Origin: a virus
Strand: one strand, 5' to 3'
Length of the DNA stretch: 47,531 bases
Virus record (IMG/VR): IMGVR_UViG_3300010430_000079
Location: 1-47,531 of that record
Shown here: in pieces, positions 22,989 through 30,093 of the stretch
Numbering within the stretch: the stretch's first letter is position 1
Layout of the letters: every line of letters starts with the position of its first letter
Made by a program: the position numbers and the translations under genes
The notes under the pieces: model-generated
Told to the model about the DNA's origin: nothing
The model's database searches: none
What the model saw: the letters and a program-made list of their open reading frames with translations, nothing else

Positions 22989-23755
22989 TATTTCGCCCTC
23001 CAAGCCTTCAGAGCCTTATCAAACGCCTTGAGATGTTTCAGGCACTCTCCCTGCTCAGCACGTCCGTTCTTGGCCTCATAGCGTGCGTCAACGGCTCTCA
23101 CGAGTTTGCCGAACAGATCGTCAATGGTCTTCTCGTTGAACGGTTTCGGCTTCGGTTTCTCCGGTGCAATCTTGCGAGCAGCACCGCTTACGGACTTGTT
23201 GAGAGTCTCCCGCAGTTCGGCGGCTTCCTCGACCGCTCCGGCTTCCTCCAGTTCGTCGATCTTCTCAACCACTTTGGAAGCCTTCTCTGCGGTACTGCCA
23301 GACATACCAACTTCCTTGGCTGCGATGTCACGAGATTGGCCCTTCTTCTGACCCTCAGGTAAATTTACCTTAGGGTCGGTTTTCCCTGTTTTCATGCGTT
23401 TTTCGGCCTGCTCCGACTCAATTTCCTTCAGCCGCTGGTACTCCCGCGCCTTCAGTTCGGTTGTCTTCTCCCGCTGCTTGTTGGACAGAATCAGAGTCTT
23501 CTCAATCTCAAGCGGGTCGGTCAGATCCTGACGGATGATTACCGGCACTTCCTTGAGTCCGAGCATCTTTGCACACTGGTTGCGACGGTGCCCGGAGATA
23601 ATTGTATTGTCCGGTGTGACAACGATTGGTTCCAGTACGCCGTTCTCATCGATCAGTTTTTTCAGCTCCGGGTCTGGCTTGTCTCCGTACAGCTTGATAT
23701 TGAGCATGTGGTTCTTCAGGTTCTTCGGATCGACTTTGTTGAATATCGCTTTCAT
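22988..23755 (-). CDS. ParB-like protein
   Basis: A 255-aa protein with a ParB/Srx N-terminal domain: VDPKNLKNH, ENGVLEPIVV, and the ISGHRRNQCAKMLGLKEV box (GHRR at 55-58, the CTP-binding motif of ParB). The HTH follows (SRDIAAKEVGMSGSTAEKAS), then a helical dimerisation region with a C-terminal AWRAK. No ParA is present, so classical partition is unlikely without a host partner. Such phage proteins may act as nucleases, regulators or replication factors. The gene contains one copy of the 28-bp palindrome, encoding DPKVNLPEGQK. Confidence 0.85.
   Translation of the reverse strand: MKAIFNKVDPKNLKNHMLNIKLYGDKPDPELKKLIDENGVLEPIVVTPDNTIISGHRRNQCAKMLGLKEVPVIIRQDLTDPLEIEKTLILSNKQREKTTELKAREYQRLKEIESEQAEKRMKTGKTDPKVNLPEGQKKGQSRDIAAKEVGMSGSTAEKASKVVEKIDELEEAGAVEEAAELRETLNKSVSGAARKIAPEKPKPKPFNEKTIDDLFGKLVRAVDARYEAKNGRAEQGECLKHLKAFDKALKAWRAK
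23350..23377. repeat. 28-bp near-palindrome inside the ParB-like gene
   Basis: GACCCTCAGGTAAA followed by TTTACCTTAGGGTC: self-complementary at all but one base pair. It encodes TDPKVNLPEGQ in the gene. The flanks (CTTCT before, GGTTTT after, plus strand) are also shared with the copy at 39731. Confidence 0.8.
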
Positions 23756-24279
23756 TTGCTCGCTTCCTTAATTGCATCTTCGATTGCTTTTACTGCGTCT
23801 TTATTTGGCACCCACCAGAACACCTCTTTATCCTTAGTGCCCTTGTCGTAGTATTCGCCTCGATTTGAATCGACTCTGTAACCGCTTAGGATCTCCGCTT
23901 TCATTGGTGGCAGAAGGTAAAGTGATCGACCGATTCCCCATTGCACTGCCGCTCGCTTCATCGAGTCGGACAGACCGCCTTTCAGCTTTTCAATGTTTGT
24001 GTCTGGTGCACCATCCCATTTTGTCACAGGGCCGTTCTGAGAGGTGTTGATTGTGATCCCGCAGAGCTGACCGCCTTTCCAGTCGCAGAATTCATTCCAC
24101 CAGTTCCATGGCAGGCACACTTCATCTAGTCTGTCCTGTATCGCACGGGCAGTAACATATGGCGTAATCATCGCATCGATGTCACCGTTGTTCTTTTTTC
24201 TGACCCTTAGCGTTCTCCAGTCGAGATCTTCGATTCCAAACGGTCTAGCAAGGTCCTCTGGTTTAAAAGTAACTCCCAT
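23752..24279 (-). CDS. Rad52/Rad22-family ssDNA-annealing protein
   Basis: A 175-aa protein from ATG 24279. It matches the Rad52_Rad22 fold: PYVTARAIQDRLDEVCLPWN, WKGGQLCGITI, and the signature LKGGLSDSMKRAAVQWGIG followed by RSLY. It anneals complementary single strands made by the adjacent exonuclease, forming a Red-like recombination pair. The stop/start overlaps on both sides show translation coupling. Confidence 0.88.
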   Translation of the reverse strand: MGVTFKPEDLARPFGIEDLDWRTLRVRKKNNGDIDAMITPYVTARAIQDRLDEVCLPWNWWNEFCDWKGGQLCGITINTSQNGPVTKWDGAPDTNIEKLKGGLSDSMKRAAVQWGIGRSLYLLPPMKAEILSGYRVDSNRGEYYDKGTKDKEVFWWVPNKDAVKAIEDAIKEASK

Positions 24280-25109
24280 CAAATCGCCTCCGCTAATGCG
24301 TCGTTATCGGCCAGCCACTTCATGGACGGCACGTAGGTTTGTATCTGTTCTGCCAGCGGTTCAGTCCATTCGCCAGATTCCCGACATTTGGCAATGTCTT
24401 TCAGAGCTTGTCGGACGTCCCTGCGTGCTACCGCAATCACGTCCTCGTGAAGTTCATGAACCACACACCGGAATGGTGGCTTGTTCTCAACGGCAATGAA
24501 CTGGTAAGGAATGTCCCTGTCGGTCTCTAGGTATGATTGAACCGCTAACTCATAGTGAGCCTGCGAGTAATGCCAGCCGCGCTCATTAGTTGCCTGATAG
24601 AAGAACTTCTCTGGTGTTGGGTCTTTCGTTGTCTTCAGGTCAACAACTGCGTCTGACTCCAGCCACATATCAAGGCGGGCCTTGCATTCAACTCCTGCAT
24701 ATTCGAACAGCAACGCCCGCTCAACCTGCACAGTCTCACCCAGAAGGCGGACCGCATCATTGTTTGAAAAGAACGATTCACGCATCAATGTCAGGTCATC
24801 GAGTTCGTCTTCAGATATCAGCTCTAAACCAGCTTCGGCACACTCACGCTTGTAATCCTGGTATTCGCCATTCCGCTTGTTTCCGACGTACGGTTCTGCC
24901 CATGTCTTCCGGTCTTCGAGAATCCATGCGTGTAGTAGCCGACCAATTCGCATTGCGTCGGTATCGTTCGCCTCACGGAACAACCCAAGTTCGTACTTCT
25001 GCCAGTACGCACGCGCTCCGTACTTGAGGTAATACTTGAGCGCCGTGGACCGAATCCCCGGAAGCTTGTTGTACTCCTCTTCGCTCATTTGTTGGTCTGG
25101 TAAATTCAT
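24279..25109 (-). CDS. PD-(D/E)XK exonuclease, RecE/DUF3799 type
   Basis: A 276-aa nuclease with MRIGRLLHAWILE (residues 53-65), the catalytic CKARLDMW...VVDLKTTKD block (Asp147, Asp157, Lys159) and the QAHYELAVQSY helix (Gln183). This is the RecE-type/DUF3799 exonuclease that resects double strands to give 3-prime tails. It is paired with the Rad52-type annealing gene directly downstream. Confidence 0.88.
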   Translation of the reverse strand: MNLPDQQMSEEEYNKLPGIRSTALKYYLKYGARAYWQKYELGLFREANDTDAMRIGRLLHAWILEDRKTWAEPYVGNKRNGEYQDYKRECAEAGLELISEDELDDLTLMRESFFSNNDAVRLLGETVQVERALLFEYAGVECKARLDMWLESDAVVDLKTTKDPTPEKFFYQATNERGWHYSQAHYELAVQSYLETDRDIPYQFIAVENKPPFRCVVHELHEDVIAVARRDVRQALKDIAKCRESGEWTEPLAEQIQTYVPSMKWLADNDALAEAI

Positions 25110-25345
25110 TCTGTGTCCAGTTTGTAAACAGCCTTGTATCCGTCGATTGAGTAGCTTTGGAGTGTGTAGTAGTAGCCCTCAACCTCTGGATTGATTGGAA
25201 TAGAAGTGTCTTCCACTGGGTCGATAGTCAGGTAAAGCGGTGGCTCTTCCAGGAACTCGAAAGCGACAGTGGACCCGTATGGGTGGCAGACTTTATGTTC
25301 TTCGGCGTTCGCTCTATACGCCTCTCTGAGTTGGTCACGAATCAT
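25106..25345 (-). CDS. Hypothetical protein
   Basis: A 79-aa beta-rich protein with a Pro/Tyr-rich core (EEPPLYLTIDPVEDT, YYYTLQSYSIDGYKAVYKL). Overlaps both neighbours by 4 bp, so it is part of the recombination operon. Function unknown. Confidence 0.5.
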   Translation of the reverse strand: MIRDQLREAYRANAEEHKVCHPYGSTVAFEFLEEPPLYLTIDPVEDTSIPINPEVEGYYYTLQSYSIDGYKAVYKLDTE

Positions 25346-25617
25346 AAAGCACCGTGCTTTCGCATGAACTCATTGACGGAGTCGGTTCGTTCCTGAATAA
25401 TCTGCCAAGCCGTTTCGATTACTTCACTGGTTTCAGTTGCTTTAAACAGGAAGTCTTCCCAAATGTCAGCCTCATCTTGGAAACCATCAATTGCGATTGC
25501 GTACTCATTTCCAACATCTCCTTGGTAAACTATTGCAGTAATGCAAGCTTCCTTAATTTCACCGTGATCGTTTATAAATAGAACGTCTTCGCTGACTGAG
25601 AACCTTGGATTTGCCAT
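25342..25617 (-). CDS. Hypothetical protein
   Basis: A 91-aa protein; ATG 25617 in a TAATG overlap with GAGGTG upstream. Beta-rich N-terminus (FSVSEDVLFINDHGEIKEAC, YAIAIDGFQDEADI), helical end. Not recognised. Confidence 0.5.
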   Translation of the reverse strand: MANPRFSVSEDVLFINDHGEIKEACITAIVYQGDVGNEYAIAIDGFQDEADIWEDFLFKATETSEVIETAWQIIQERTDSVNEFMRKHGAL

Positions 25618-26789
25618 TACTTCACCTCCGCATTCTTGGCGTACTCGCGGTGGAACCATGACAGATACTGCTTGGCTTGTGCATTACAGTCATCGCGCTG
25701 CTTTGTGATAATTGCCAGCAGTTCCCGGTTGTTCCTCATTTCCGCTTCGTGGTCAGCCTCTGATACTGCACCGTCTAGCTGCTCCTGAAGTTTCTCAATC
25801 TTCTGACCATAAACAGAACTGCAATTGGTATAGTCTTCGCGAACCTGCTGTAGCTCTTGCATTCTGCCGCGATATTTTGTTTCGCACGATTTCAGCTCCT
25901 GCTCAAGCTCTGCCACCCGCTCTACCAGTTCCTCATAAGACGGTTTAGCGGTAGAGCGTTTTGAAAGTTCGGCGGATATGTTGCGAACGGCTTCGCAGAG
26001 GTCTTCATTGAAAGTGTCGTCACTAAATTCTTTTAGTGTGTAATCTCCTGTTCCTGGTCCGTCTTCAACCAGCACTCTGTCTGAGTAGATTTTATATGTG
26101 CCTTTGGGGTCGTACTTGATAACAACATGATCGTCGTTGACTGTATACGCTGGCATGTACTCCAATCTGTCAACCCACCCCCTCACAGCCTCTTCCAGCG
26201 TCTGCTCTGGCTGATCGGATGGAGTGAGGAGGGCGGCGATAGATTCAAGGCACTGTACGAATTCAGGAATATATCCAGAATCCGATAATGGGGCCTTCTT
26301 ATTCGTTGCCCATGAAAACACACCGTCTGGATATACGATTAAGTTAGGTGATGATCCGCCCGAACTATATACGAGTTCAACCCTGTCTTTTCCAGCATGT
26401 TTCACATATGGCTTTACATATCCTTTCCCGCTTTCAATTATCTCCCTCACCTTCTCCTCAAGCGTCTGCTGTTCCCCTGTGATAAGACGCACGATACGCT
26501 CACACATGGAGATAATCCGCTGCCACTCTTCTGGCTCGTAGTGCTGGCTGATTGCTGATAGGTCGTAGTTGCCGGCGAGGAAGTCGGGAAAATCTATTGC
26601 TATTCGTCTTATTTCGGATTTCGCAAAGTCGATTGTTTTGCCATAGCGTGGGAAGAAAGTAATTCCTAATTTGCTATAGTTTTCAATTGTGAAATATCCA
26701 CCTTCTTCGAATGTAAATGATGGACTCTTTTCACTTATCTCCCACCCCTCAATCAGCTCTGCCTGTATGTCTTGCTCTGTTGGTTTCAT
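25617..26789 (-). CDS. Large hypothetical protein with internal repeats and a coiled coil
   Basis: A 390-aa protein. Residues 1-285 look like three diverged copies of a roughly 95-residue unit ending in a helix (CERIVRLITGEQQTLEEKVR; CLESIAALLTPSDQPEQTLE; CEAVRNISAELSKR). Residues 290-385 form a coiled coil (EELVERVAELEQELKSCETK). It is the first gene after the terminator at 26814. No enzymatic motif is seen. Confidence 0.55.
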   Translation of the reverse strand: MKPTEQDIQAELIEGWEISEKSPSFTFEEGGYFTIENYSKLGITFFPRYGKTIDFAKSEIRRIAIDFPDFLAGNYDLSAISQHYEPEEWQRIISMCERIVRLITGEQQTLEEKVREIIESGKGYVKPYVKHAGKDRVELVYSSGGSSPNLIVYPDGVFSWATNKKAPLSDSGYIPEFVQCLESIAALLTPSDQPEQTLEEAVRGWVDRLEYMPAYTVNDDHVVIKYDPKGTYKIYSDRVLVEDGPGTGDYTLKEFSDDTFNEDLCEAVRNISAELSKRSTAKPSYEELVERVAELEQELKSCETKYRGRMQELQQVREDYTNCSSVYGQKIEKLQEQLDGAVSEADHEAEMRNNRELLAIITKQRDDCNAQAKQYLSWFHREYAKNAEVK

Positions 26790-26813
26790 GATTTGCTCTC
26801 CCGTTTATGTTTT

Positions 26814-26837
26814 AAAAAGCGGCCCAATCCCTGGGCC
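26814..26837 (-). terminator. Intrinsic terminator after the Xre gene
   Basis: On the minus strand GGCCCA pairs with TGGGCC around a 5-nt loop, followed by GCTTTTT. It lies 58 bp beyond the stop of the Xre gene and only about 24 bp before the start of the next gene on the same strand. The stretch 26790-26894 otherwise holds no gene. Confidence 0.8.
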
Positions 26838-26894
26838 ATCCGCCTCATGCGGTCGGGTCCCTATTCCGGTTGACCGTCGATTCATTCGCCCGGT

Positions 26895-27098
26895 TTAATT
26901 ATTAAGTTCAAGCAGGTAGTCCGATGTCACATCAAGCACCTTGCAGATTTTGATTACCGTGTCACAGTTCGGCATTTTCTGCGTGCCGTTTTCCAGGTTG
27001 TAGATCGTCGTGCGGCATACGCCCGACTTGTAAGCCAGATCATCGACTGACATCTTTCTCCGGCTTCTTGCAATGTTTAATCTCAGTCCAAAGCTCAT
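26895..27098 (-). CDS. Xre/Cro-family transcriptional regulator
   Basis: A 67-aa HTH_3 protein: LRLNIARSRRKMSVDDLAYK, SGVCRTTIYNLENGTQKMP, VIKICKVLDVTSDYLLEL. The size is that of Cro-type repressors with no extra domain. It is co-directional with the early genes and directly follows csrA and a small membrane peptide. It may be the main phage regulator, as no divergent CI-type gene is seen. Confidence 0.9.
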   Translation of the reverse strand: MSFGLRLNIARSRRKMSVDDLAYKSGVCRTTIYNLENGTQKMPNCDTVIKICKVLDVTSDYLLELNN

Positions 27099-27184
27099 CT
27101 AATCTTCCTCACTGCAAATGCGACGAATGCCGCACAAATAATGAATGTTGCCAGGTATGCTGCCGGTGCGTTAATTGGTGTCAT
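27095..27184 (-). CDS. 29-aa predicted membrane peptide
   Basis: A short frame between csrA and the Xre gene. It overlaps the end of csrA by 14 bp and shares an ATGA overlap with Xre. The product is MTPINAP followed by one hydrophobic span ([17 protein letters not shown]) and a basic RKIR end, the shape of a single-pass peptide with a cytosolic C-terminus. AGGAG lies 11 nt upstream. Small hydrophobic phage peptides can act on membrane proteins or as toxins. Confidence 0.5.
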   Translation of the reverse strand: MTPINAPAAYLATFIICAAFVAFAVRKIR

Positions 27185-27362
27185 TGGCCTGGTTCTCCTG
27201 CTCCGCTTTGATTGCCTCGTAGACTTCCTGACGATGGACTGGCACACCTTCTGGCGCATTGATTCCGAACCTTACAGTGTTGCCGCGAATGTCGAGCACC
27301 TTGATTTCGATGCTGTCTCCGATCATGATTGACTCGATTAGCTTCCTGCTTAAAACTAACAC
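27171..27362 (-). CDS. csrA: Carbon storage regulator CsrA
   Basis: A 63-aa CsrA/RsmA homologue: [47 protein letters not shown], with the RNA-binding Leu4 and Arg44 preserved. CsrA binds GGA motifs in mRNA leaders and represses or stabilises host messages. The GTG start has AAGGAG at 7 nt. A phage copy could reprogram host metabolism or control phage genes. Confidence 0.95.
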   Translation of the reverse strand: MLVLSRKLIESIMIGDSIEIKVLDIRGNTVRFGINAPEGVPVHRQEVYEAIKAEQENQANDTN

Positions 27363-27380
27363 TTCCTTGCTCCTTTACTG

Positions 27381-27986
27381 TTAGGTTGTTTGAAACTCTT
27401 TTAATGACTCGATTAGCTTCCTGTTCCATTCATTTCTATCATTAGTCCGGTCAATTTCTTCTTGGTAACTTTTGCGGTAACTTGGTATGGTTCGTTCAAG
27501 ACGTTCGATCTGTTCTGCCCTCCATTGCTTTCCATTCTTCTTGACAGGAATAGTCAGATAAGCTGTTCTGCAATCGTGATCGATTGAGTCTTTAAGTTGA
27601 CCCTCCATGAACTCTTTCAGATTAGCGTGATCTGGCGTTGGTGGTTCCCATGCTTTAACATGCTCAAGCATGGCGTTGTATCGATTCTTTTGCTCGTAAC
27701 GATCAATGATGCAACTACGGTAATATTCGACCGCTTTTCGGTATTCTTCCTGTGCGGAGTTCTCGCACTCCTCGTCGGTCATCGCCCGAATCGTGGACAA
27801 CATACGGTTCGCCTCGTCCAGTCGCTTCTTGTAGAAGTCGCTTGGCTGGTACTCCTCAATGGGCTTATCCATCGGCTCATCACGCATCAGGACATTCGCA
27901 CCAAAGGCTCTGGCGCATTGGAGCGCAAAGTCTCTAAAGTCAGTAATAGTTCCGTCTTGAACTCCACATGTGTAACCTGTTGGCAT
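27381..27986 (-). CDS. Conserved phage hypothetical protein (MPTGYT family)
   Basis: A 201-aa protein starting MPTGYTCGVQDGTITDFRDF, then ALQCARAFGANVLMRDEPMD and a YQPSDFYKKRL segment: a start seen in many tailed phages. The rest is helical. Its function is not known. The gene lies directly upstream of csrA. Confidence 0.65.
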   Translation of the reverse strand: MPTGYTCGVQDGTITDFRDFALQCARAFGANVLMRDEPMDKPIEEYQPSDFYKKRLDEANRMLSTIRAMTDEECENSAQEEYRKAVEYYRSCIIDRYEQKNRYNAMLEHVKAWEPPTPDHANLKEFMEGQLKDSIDHDCRTAYLTIPVKKNGKQWRAEQIERLERTIPSYRKSYQEEIDRTNDRNEWNRKLIESLKEFQTT

Positions 27987-28047
27987 TTCACTTCCACCTT
28001 ATTTTTGCGCATATTTTCCACGCAGTTAAAAACGATTGATTTAAAAC

Positions 28048-28109
28048 GCCCGGCTGGTAGTGCCAGTGGGTCAGGAACTCTGCAACAAGTCAACCCACAC
28101 CAGCCAGGC
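28048..28109 (-). ncRNA. Long stem-loop in a 222-bp intergenic region
   Basis: On the minus strand GCCTGGCTGG pairs with CCAGCCGGGC over 10 bp with one G-U, while the plus strand would have a C-A mismatch, so the RNA is probably made from the minus strand. An inner GTGGGT/ACCCAC stem closes the loop. A short TTTT run follows. It may be a terminator or a structured leader for the 201-aa gene. The rest of 27987-28208 has no gene; a GCGGG/CCCGC hairpin lies near 28125. Confidence 0.5.
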
Positions 28110-28208
28110 TTTAAGAACTGTAATGTGCGGGCCTTCCACCCGCTTGCCTGTTTTCAGTTGCGCCCCGGACAGGTGACCAGAGGACCGAAGGTTACCCAAC
28201 CTTCAATA

Positions 28209-28448
28209 TCATGTTTCGTACTGCCTCAGCCGGTCGAAGACTTCGCTCCGGCCTCTCTGCATCCCGTCATAAAATATCTTGTCCTGCGATTCTGTTGTCA
28301 GAACTTCCACTTTCAGTATTGTCCAGCTCGGAGCAAGTGGCCCGACCAGTTCGTTGGCGAGTGCGTGCAACGCTGGCAGCTCATCTTGATACTGTGCCTG
28401 TATAATCAGGAATGAGCGTCCGTCTTGAGTTGATGGTACGATCCTCAT
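28209..28448 (-). CDS. Hypothetical protein
   Basis: A 79-aa protein from ATG 28448 (ATGA overlap). Alternating strands and helix (RSFLIIQAQYQDELPALHAL, ILKVEVLTTESQDKIFYDGM). Not recognised. It is the last gene before the structured intergenic region. Confidence 0.5.
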   Translation of the reverse strand: MRIVPSTQDGRSFLIIQAQYQDELPALHALANELVGPLAPSWTILKVEVLTTESQDKIFYDGMQRGRSEVFDRLRQYET

Positions 28449-28648
28449 CTGCACGCCTCCACAACCCATGCCGCGTTAATATTCCGCTGCCGCATATCCA
28501 GGATACGAATCGTCAACCTGTCCCGGCCAAGCGTAAACCGGATGCACTCCGCATTGAGCCGGTCAAACAACCGCTTGAACTGATGCCAGTTGCAAGCCAC
28601 TGTTAATACGCCTGATCGCTGGTTGCTGGTGATGCGCGGGCTTGTCAT
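28445..28648 (-). CDS. Hypothetical basic protein
   Basis: A 67-aa basic protein (FKRLFDRLNAECIRFTLGRD, LTIRILDMRQRNINAA). Fold and role unknown; coupled to the downstream gene. Confidence 0.5.
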   Translation of the reverse strand: MTSPRITSNQRSGVLTVACNWHQFKRLFDRLNAECIRFTLGRDRLTIRILDMRQRNINAAWVVEACR

Positions 28649-28651
28649 TGC

Positions 28652-29137
28652 TTATTCGCCTCCATCCACATCTGGCAGGTAACGTTCACATAACTTTGTA
28701 TGCAGGTTATCGTAGGCGAGACTATTGCCATGTTCTGATCGAGCTCGAAAGCATCTCAGAACTTCTTTCTGCTCGGCTATAGTTAATAGGTCATCTGAGT
28801 CCATAGTGTTGTCTTTCACATCTTCAAAGACGAACGAATCATGTGGGTAGCTTGCATTTGGTTTGTACTGCTTCAGGACTCGACCTACGTTTATTTTGAA
28901 TTGACCTTTTGAGAATCCAGATGTAGGACCGTGGTAGAAAACCGGATACCTTGCATTTACATGCTCTTCCTCATCTGGGTCTGGTGATTCGTAGTTGCTG
29001 AACTCCAGCAGAATCTCAGGCTCCATCTGCTCAACATGCGTGCCGTCAGACACACGGACATCCTTTAGGGTGTGGCCGATGTAATCCTTGAGGATATCAA
29101 CGGCTCCTGGTCTGTCTTTTACGATTACTGATTTCAC
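28652..29137 (-). CDS. Hypothetical protein
   Basis: A 161-aa protein; GTG 29137 behind AAGGGGAGAACCA is preferred to longer frames. It opens VKSVIVKDRPGAVDILKDYI, has an acidic centre and a FVFEDVKDNTMDSDDLLTIA segment. No family recognised. Confidence 0.5.
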   Translation of the reverse strand: MKSVIVKDRPGAVDILKDYIGHTLKDVRVSDGTHVEQMEPEILLEFSNYESPDPDEEEHVNARYPVFYHGPTSGFSKGQFKINVGRVLKQYKPNASYPHDSFVFEDVKDNTMDSDDLLTIAEQKEVLRCFRARSEHGNSLAYDNLHTKLCERYLPDVDGGE

Positions 29138-29174
29138 TGGTTCTCCCCTTATGACTGGCGACGGGTGGCGATAG

Positions 29175-29636
29175 TTATGCTTCTGTTTTCTCTGCCTCTT
29201 CCGACTTCTGTTTAGACTTGGCATTTGACTTCAATTTATCGCAGATCGTTTTCAGGATCGGCTTCCAAAACTGCCACTGTTCGATGCAATTATCTGCGCG
29301 ACTCATTGAATGAATCGCGTCATCGTCGAACGTGAACCACTCTTCGTGCGTGTAGTTCTTGCATCCAATCTGCATCGTTTCGGAGTTAATGTAGACTTGA
29401 TACTCGTCCGCTTTGAGGTGAACCAGATTGGCAGACCGCAGATCGGCATACCGCAGATTGGCAGACCGCAGGTCGGCATACCGCAGATTGGCAGACCGCA
29501 GATTGGCATTTGAAAAATCAATCACCGTCAAATCAGTTTCACTAAAATCTGCCCGTTCCCCACCGTCTTCACTGTTCCGCCATTTCTGATGCAGTTCGAC
29601 GGCTTTGTTGAATTCATCCTGTGTGATCTTTTTCAT
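29175..29636 (-). CDS. Pentapeptide-repeat protein
   Basis: A 153-aa protein from ATG 29636. Residues about 24-60 hold seven or eight pentapeptide units of the A(N/D)LRx type (FSNANLRSANLRYADLRSAN), a short right-handed beta helix. At DNA level the unit is an almost exact 30-bp tandem repeat. Pentapeptide proteins can mimic DNA (gyrase protection) but the short repeat here does not prove that. A Lys/Glu tail ends the protein. Confidence 0.8.
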   Translation of the reverse strand: MKKITQDEFNKAVELHQKWRNSEDGGERADFSETDLTVIDFSNANLRSANLRYADLRSANLRYADLRSANLVHLKADEYQVYINSETMQIGCKNYTHEEWFTFDDDAIHSMSRADNCIEQWQFWKPILKTICDKLKSNAKSKQKSEEAEKTEA

Positions 29637-29685
29637 AGTTCTCCCCATTGTGTTTAGTTGGACTGGCGACGGGCGGCGGGTACGG

Positions 29686-29913
29686 TTAGGACTCTATACC
29701 GGATAGATATGACATCAGTGATCTTCGGCAAATAATCAGTCGATTTGTGCCGGGATGCTTCCCCGTTCGGAATCGGTTCTCTTTGACGTAACGCCACACG
29801 GTTCGTTCGCAGACACCAAGCAGGTCAACGGCTTCATTGATGTTTAAGACACCATCGCAGCCGAACACATAACCGTGCTTTTCATCTGCTGGCGATTGGG
29901 TTTTTGTTGACAT
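29686..29913 (-). CDS. Excisionase-like HTH protein
   Basis: A 75-aa protein with a MerR/HTH_17-type winged helix: VLNINEAVDLLGVCERTVWR, KENRFRTGKHPGTNRLIICR, then RSLMSYLSG. This fold is used by excisionases and small regulators. It is the first gene downstream of the early promoter at 29958-29985, near the integrase. Confidence 0.75.
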   Translation of the reverse strand: MSTKTQSPADEKHGYVFGCDGVLNINEAVDLLGVCERTVWRYVKENRFRTGKHPGTNRLIICRRSLMSYLSGIES

Positions 29914-29957
29914 GATTTACTCCTCGTTGTCATTGATATGCACTCGCAACAAGAGGA

Positions 29958-29985
29958 AAGATACAGCCTTTATCGGATGCGTCAA
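29958..29985 (-). promoter_or_regulatory. Probable early promoter
   Basis: On the minus strand TTGACG (29985-29980), a 16-bp spacer and TATCTT (29963-29958) resemble a sigma-70 promoter. It lies 45 bp before the HTH gene and reads into the early operon. Confidence 0.6.
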
Positions 29986-30008
29986 CGCGGTTCAGAACAG
30001 CGCGCAAC

Positions 30009-30024
30009 GTGGCAAATTTGCCAC
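30009..30024. promoter_or_regulatory. 16-bp perfect palindrome, candidate operator
   Basis: GTGGCAAATTTGCCAC is fully self-complementary. It lies about 24 bp upstream of the -35 element of the early promoter and 6 bp from the direct repeats. A dimeric HTH repressor or activator site is likely. Confidence 0.65.
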
Positions 30025-30030
30025 ATTGAA

Positions 30031-30085
30031 AATAACGAGGAATGACCCGACAATAACGAGGAATGACCCCACAATAACGAGGAAT
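30031..30085. repeat. Three 21-bp direct repeats (iteron-like)
   Basis: AATAACGAGGAAT recurs at 30031, 30052 and 30073, exactly 21 bp apart, with the spacer GACCCSAC. Two helical turns per unit suits cooperative protein binding, such as integrase arm sites, excisionase sites or replication iterons. Confidence 0.75.
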
Positions 30086-30093
30086 AAAACTTT

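Noticed and set aside
28110-28208. Possible tRNA in the intergenic region upstream of the 201-aa gene
   Set aside because: No T-loop consensus, no proper cloverleaf and no anticodon arm could be drawn; hairpins are unrelated.
27597-28415. Long plus-strand open frame (272 codons)
   Set aside because: It lies opposite real minus-strand genes and a structured gap, has no ribosome-binding site or recognisable motif.
29410-29515. CRISPR-like short repeats
   Set aside because: The 30-bp units are contiguous and encode pentapeptide repeats; there are no unique spacers.
30031-30085. CRISPR array
   Set aside because: Only three units, 8-bp spacers that are nearly identical, no cas genes.
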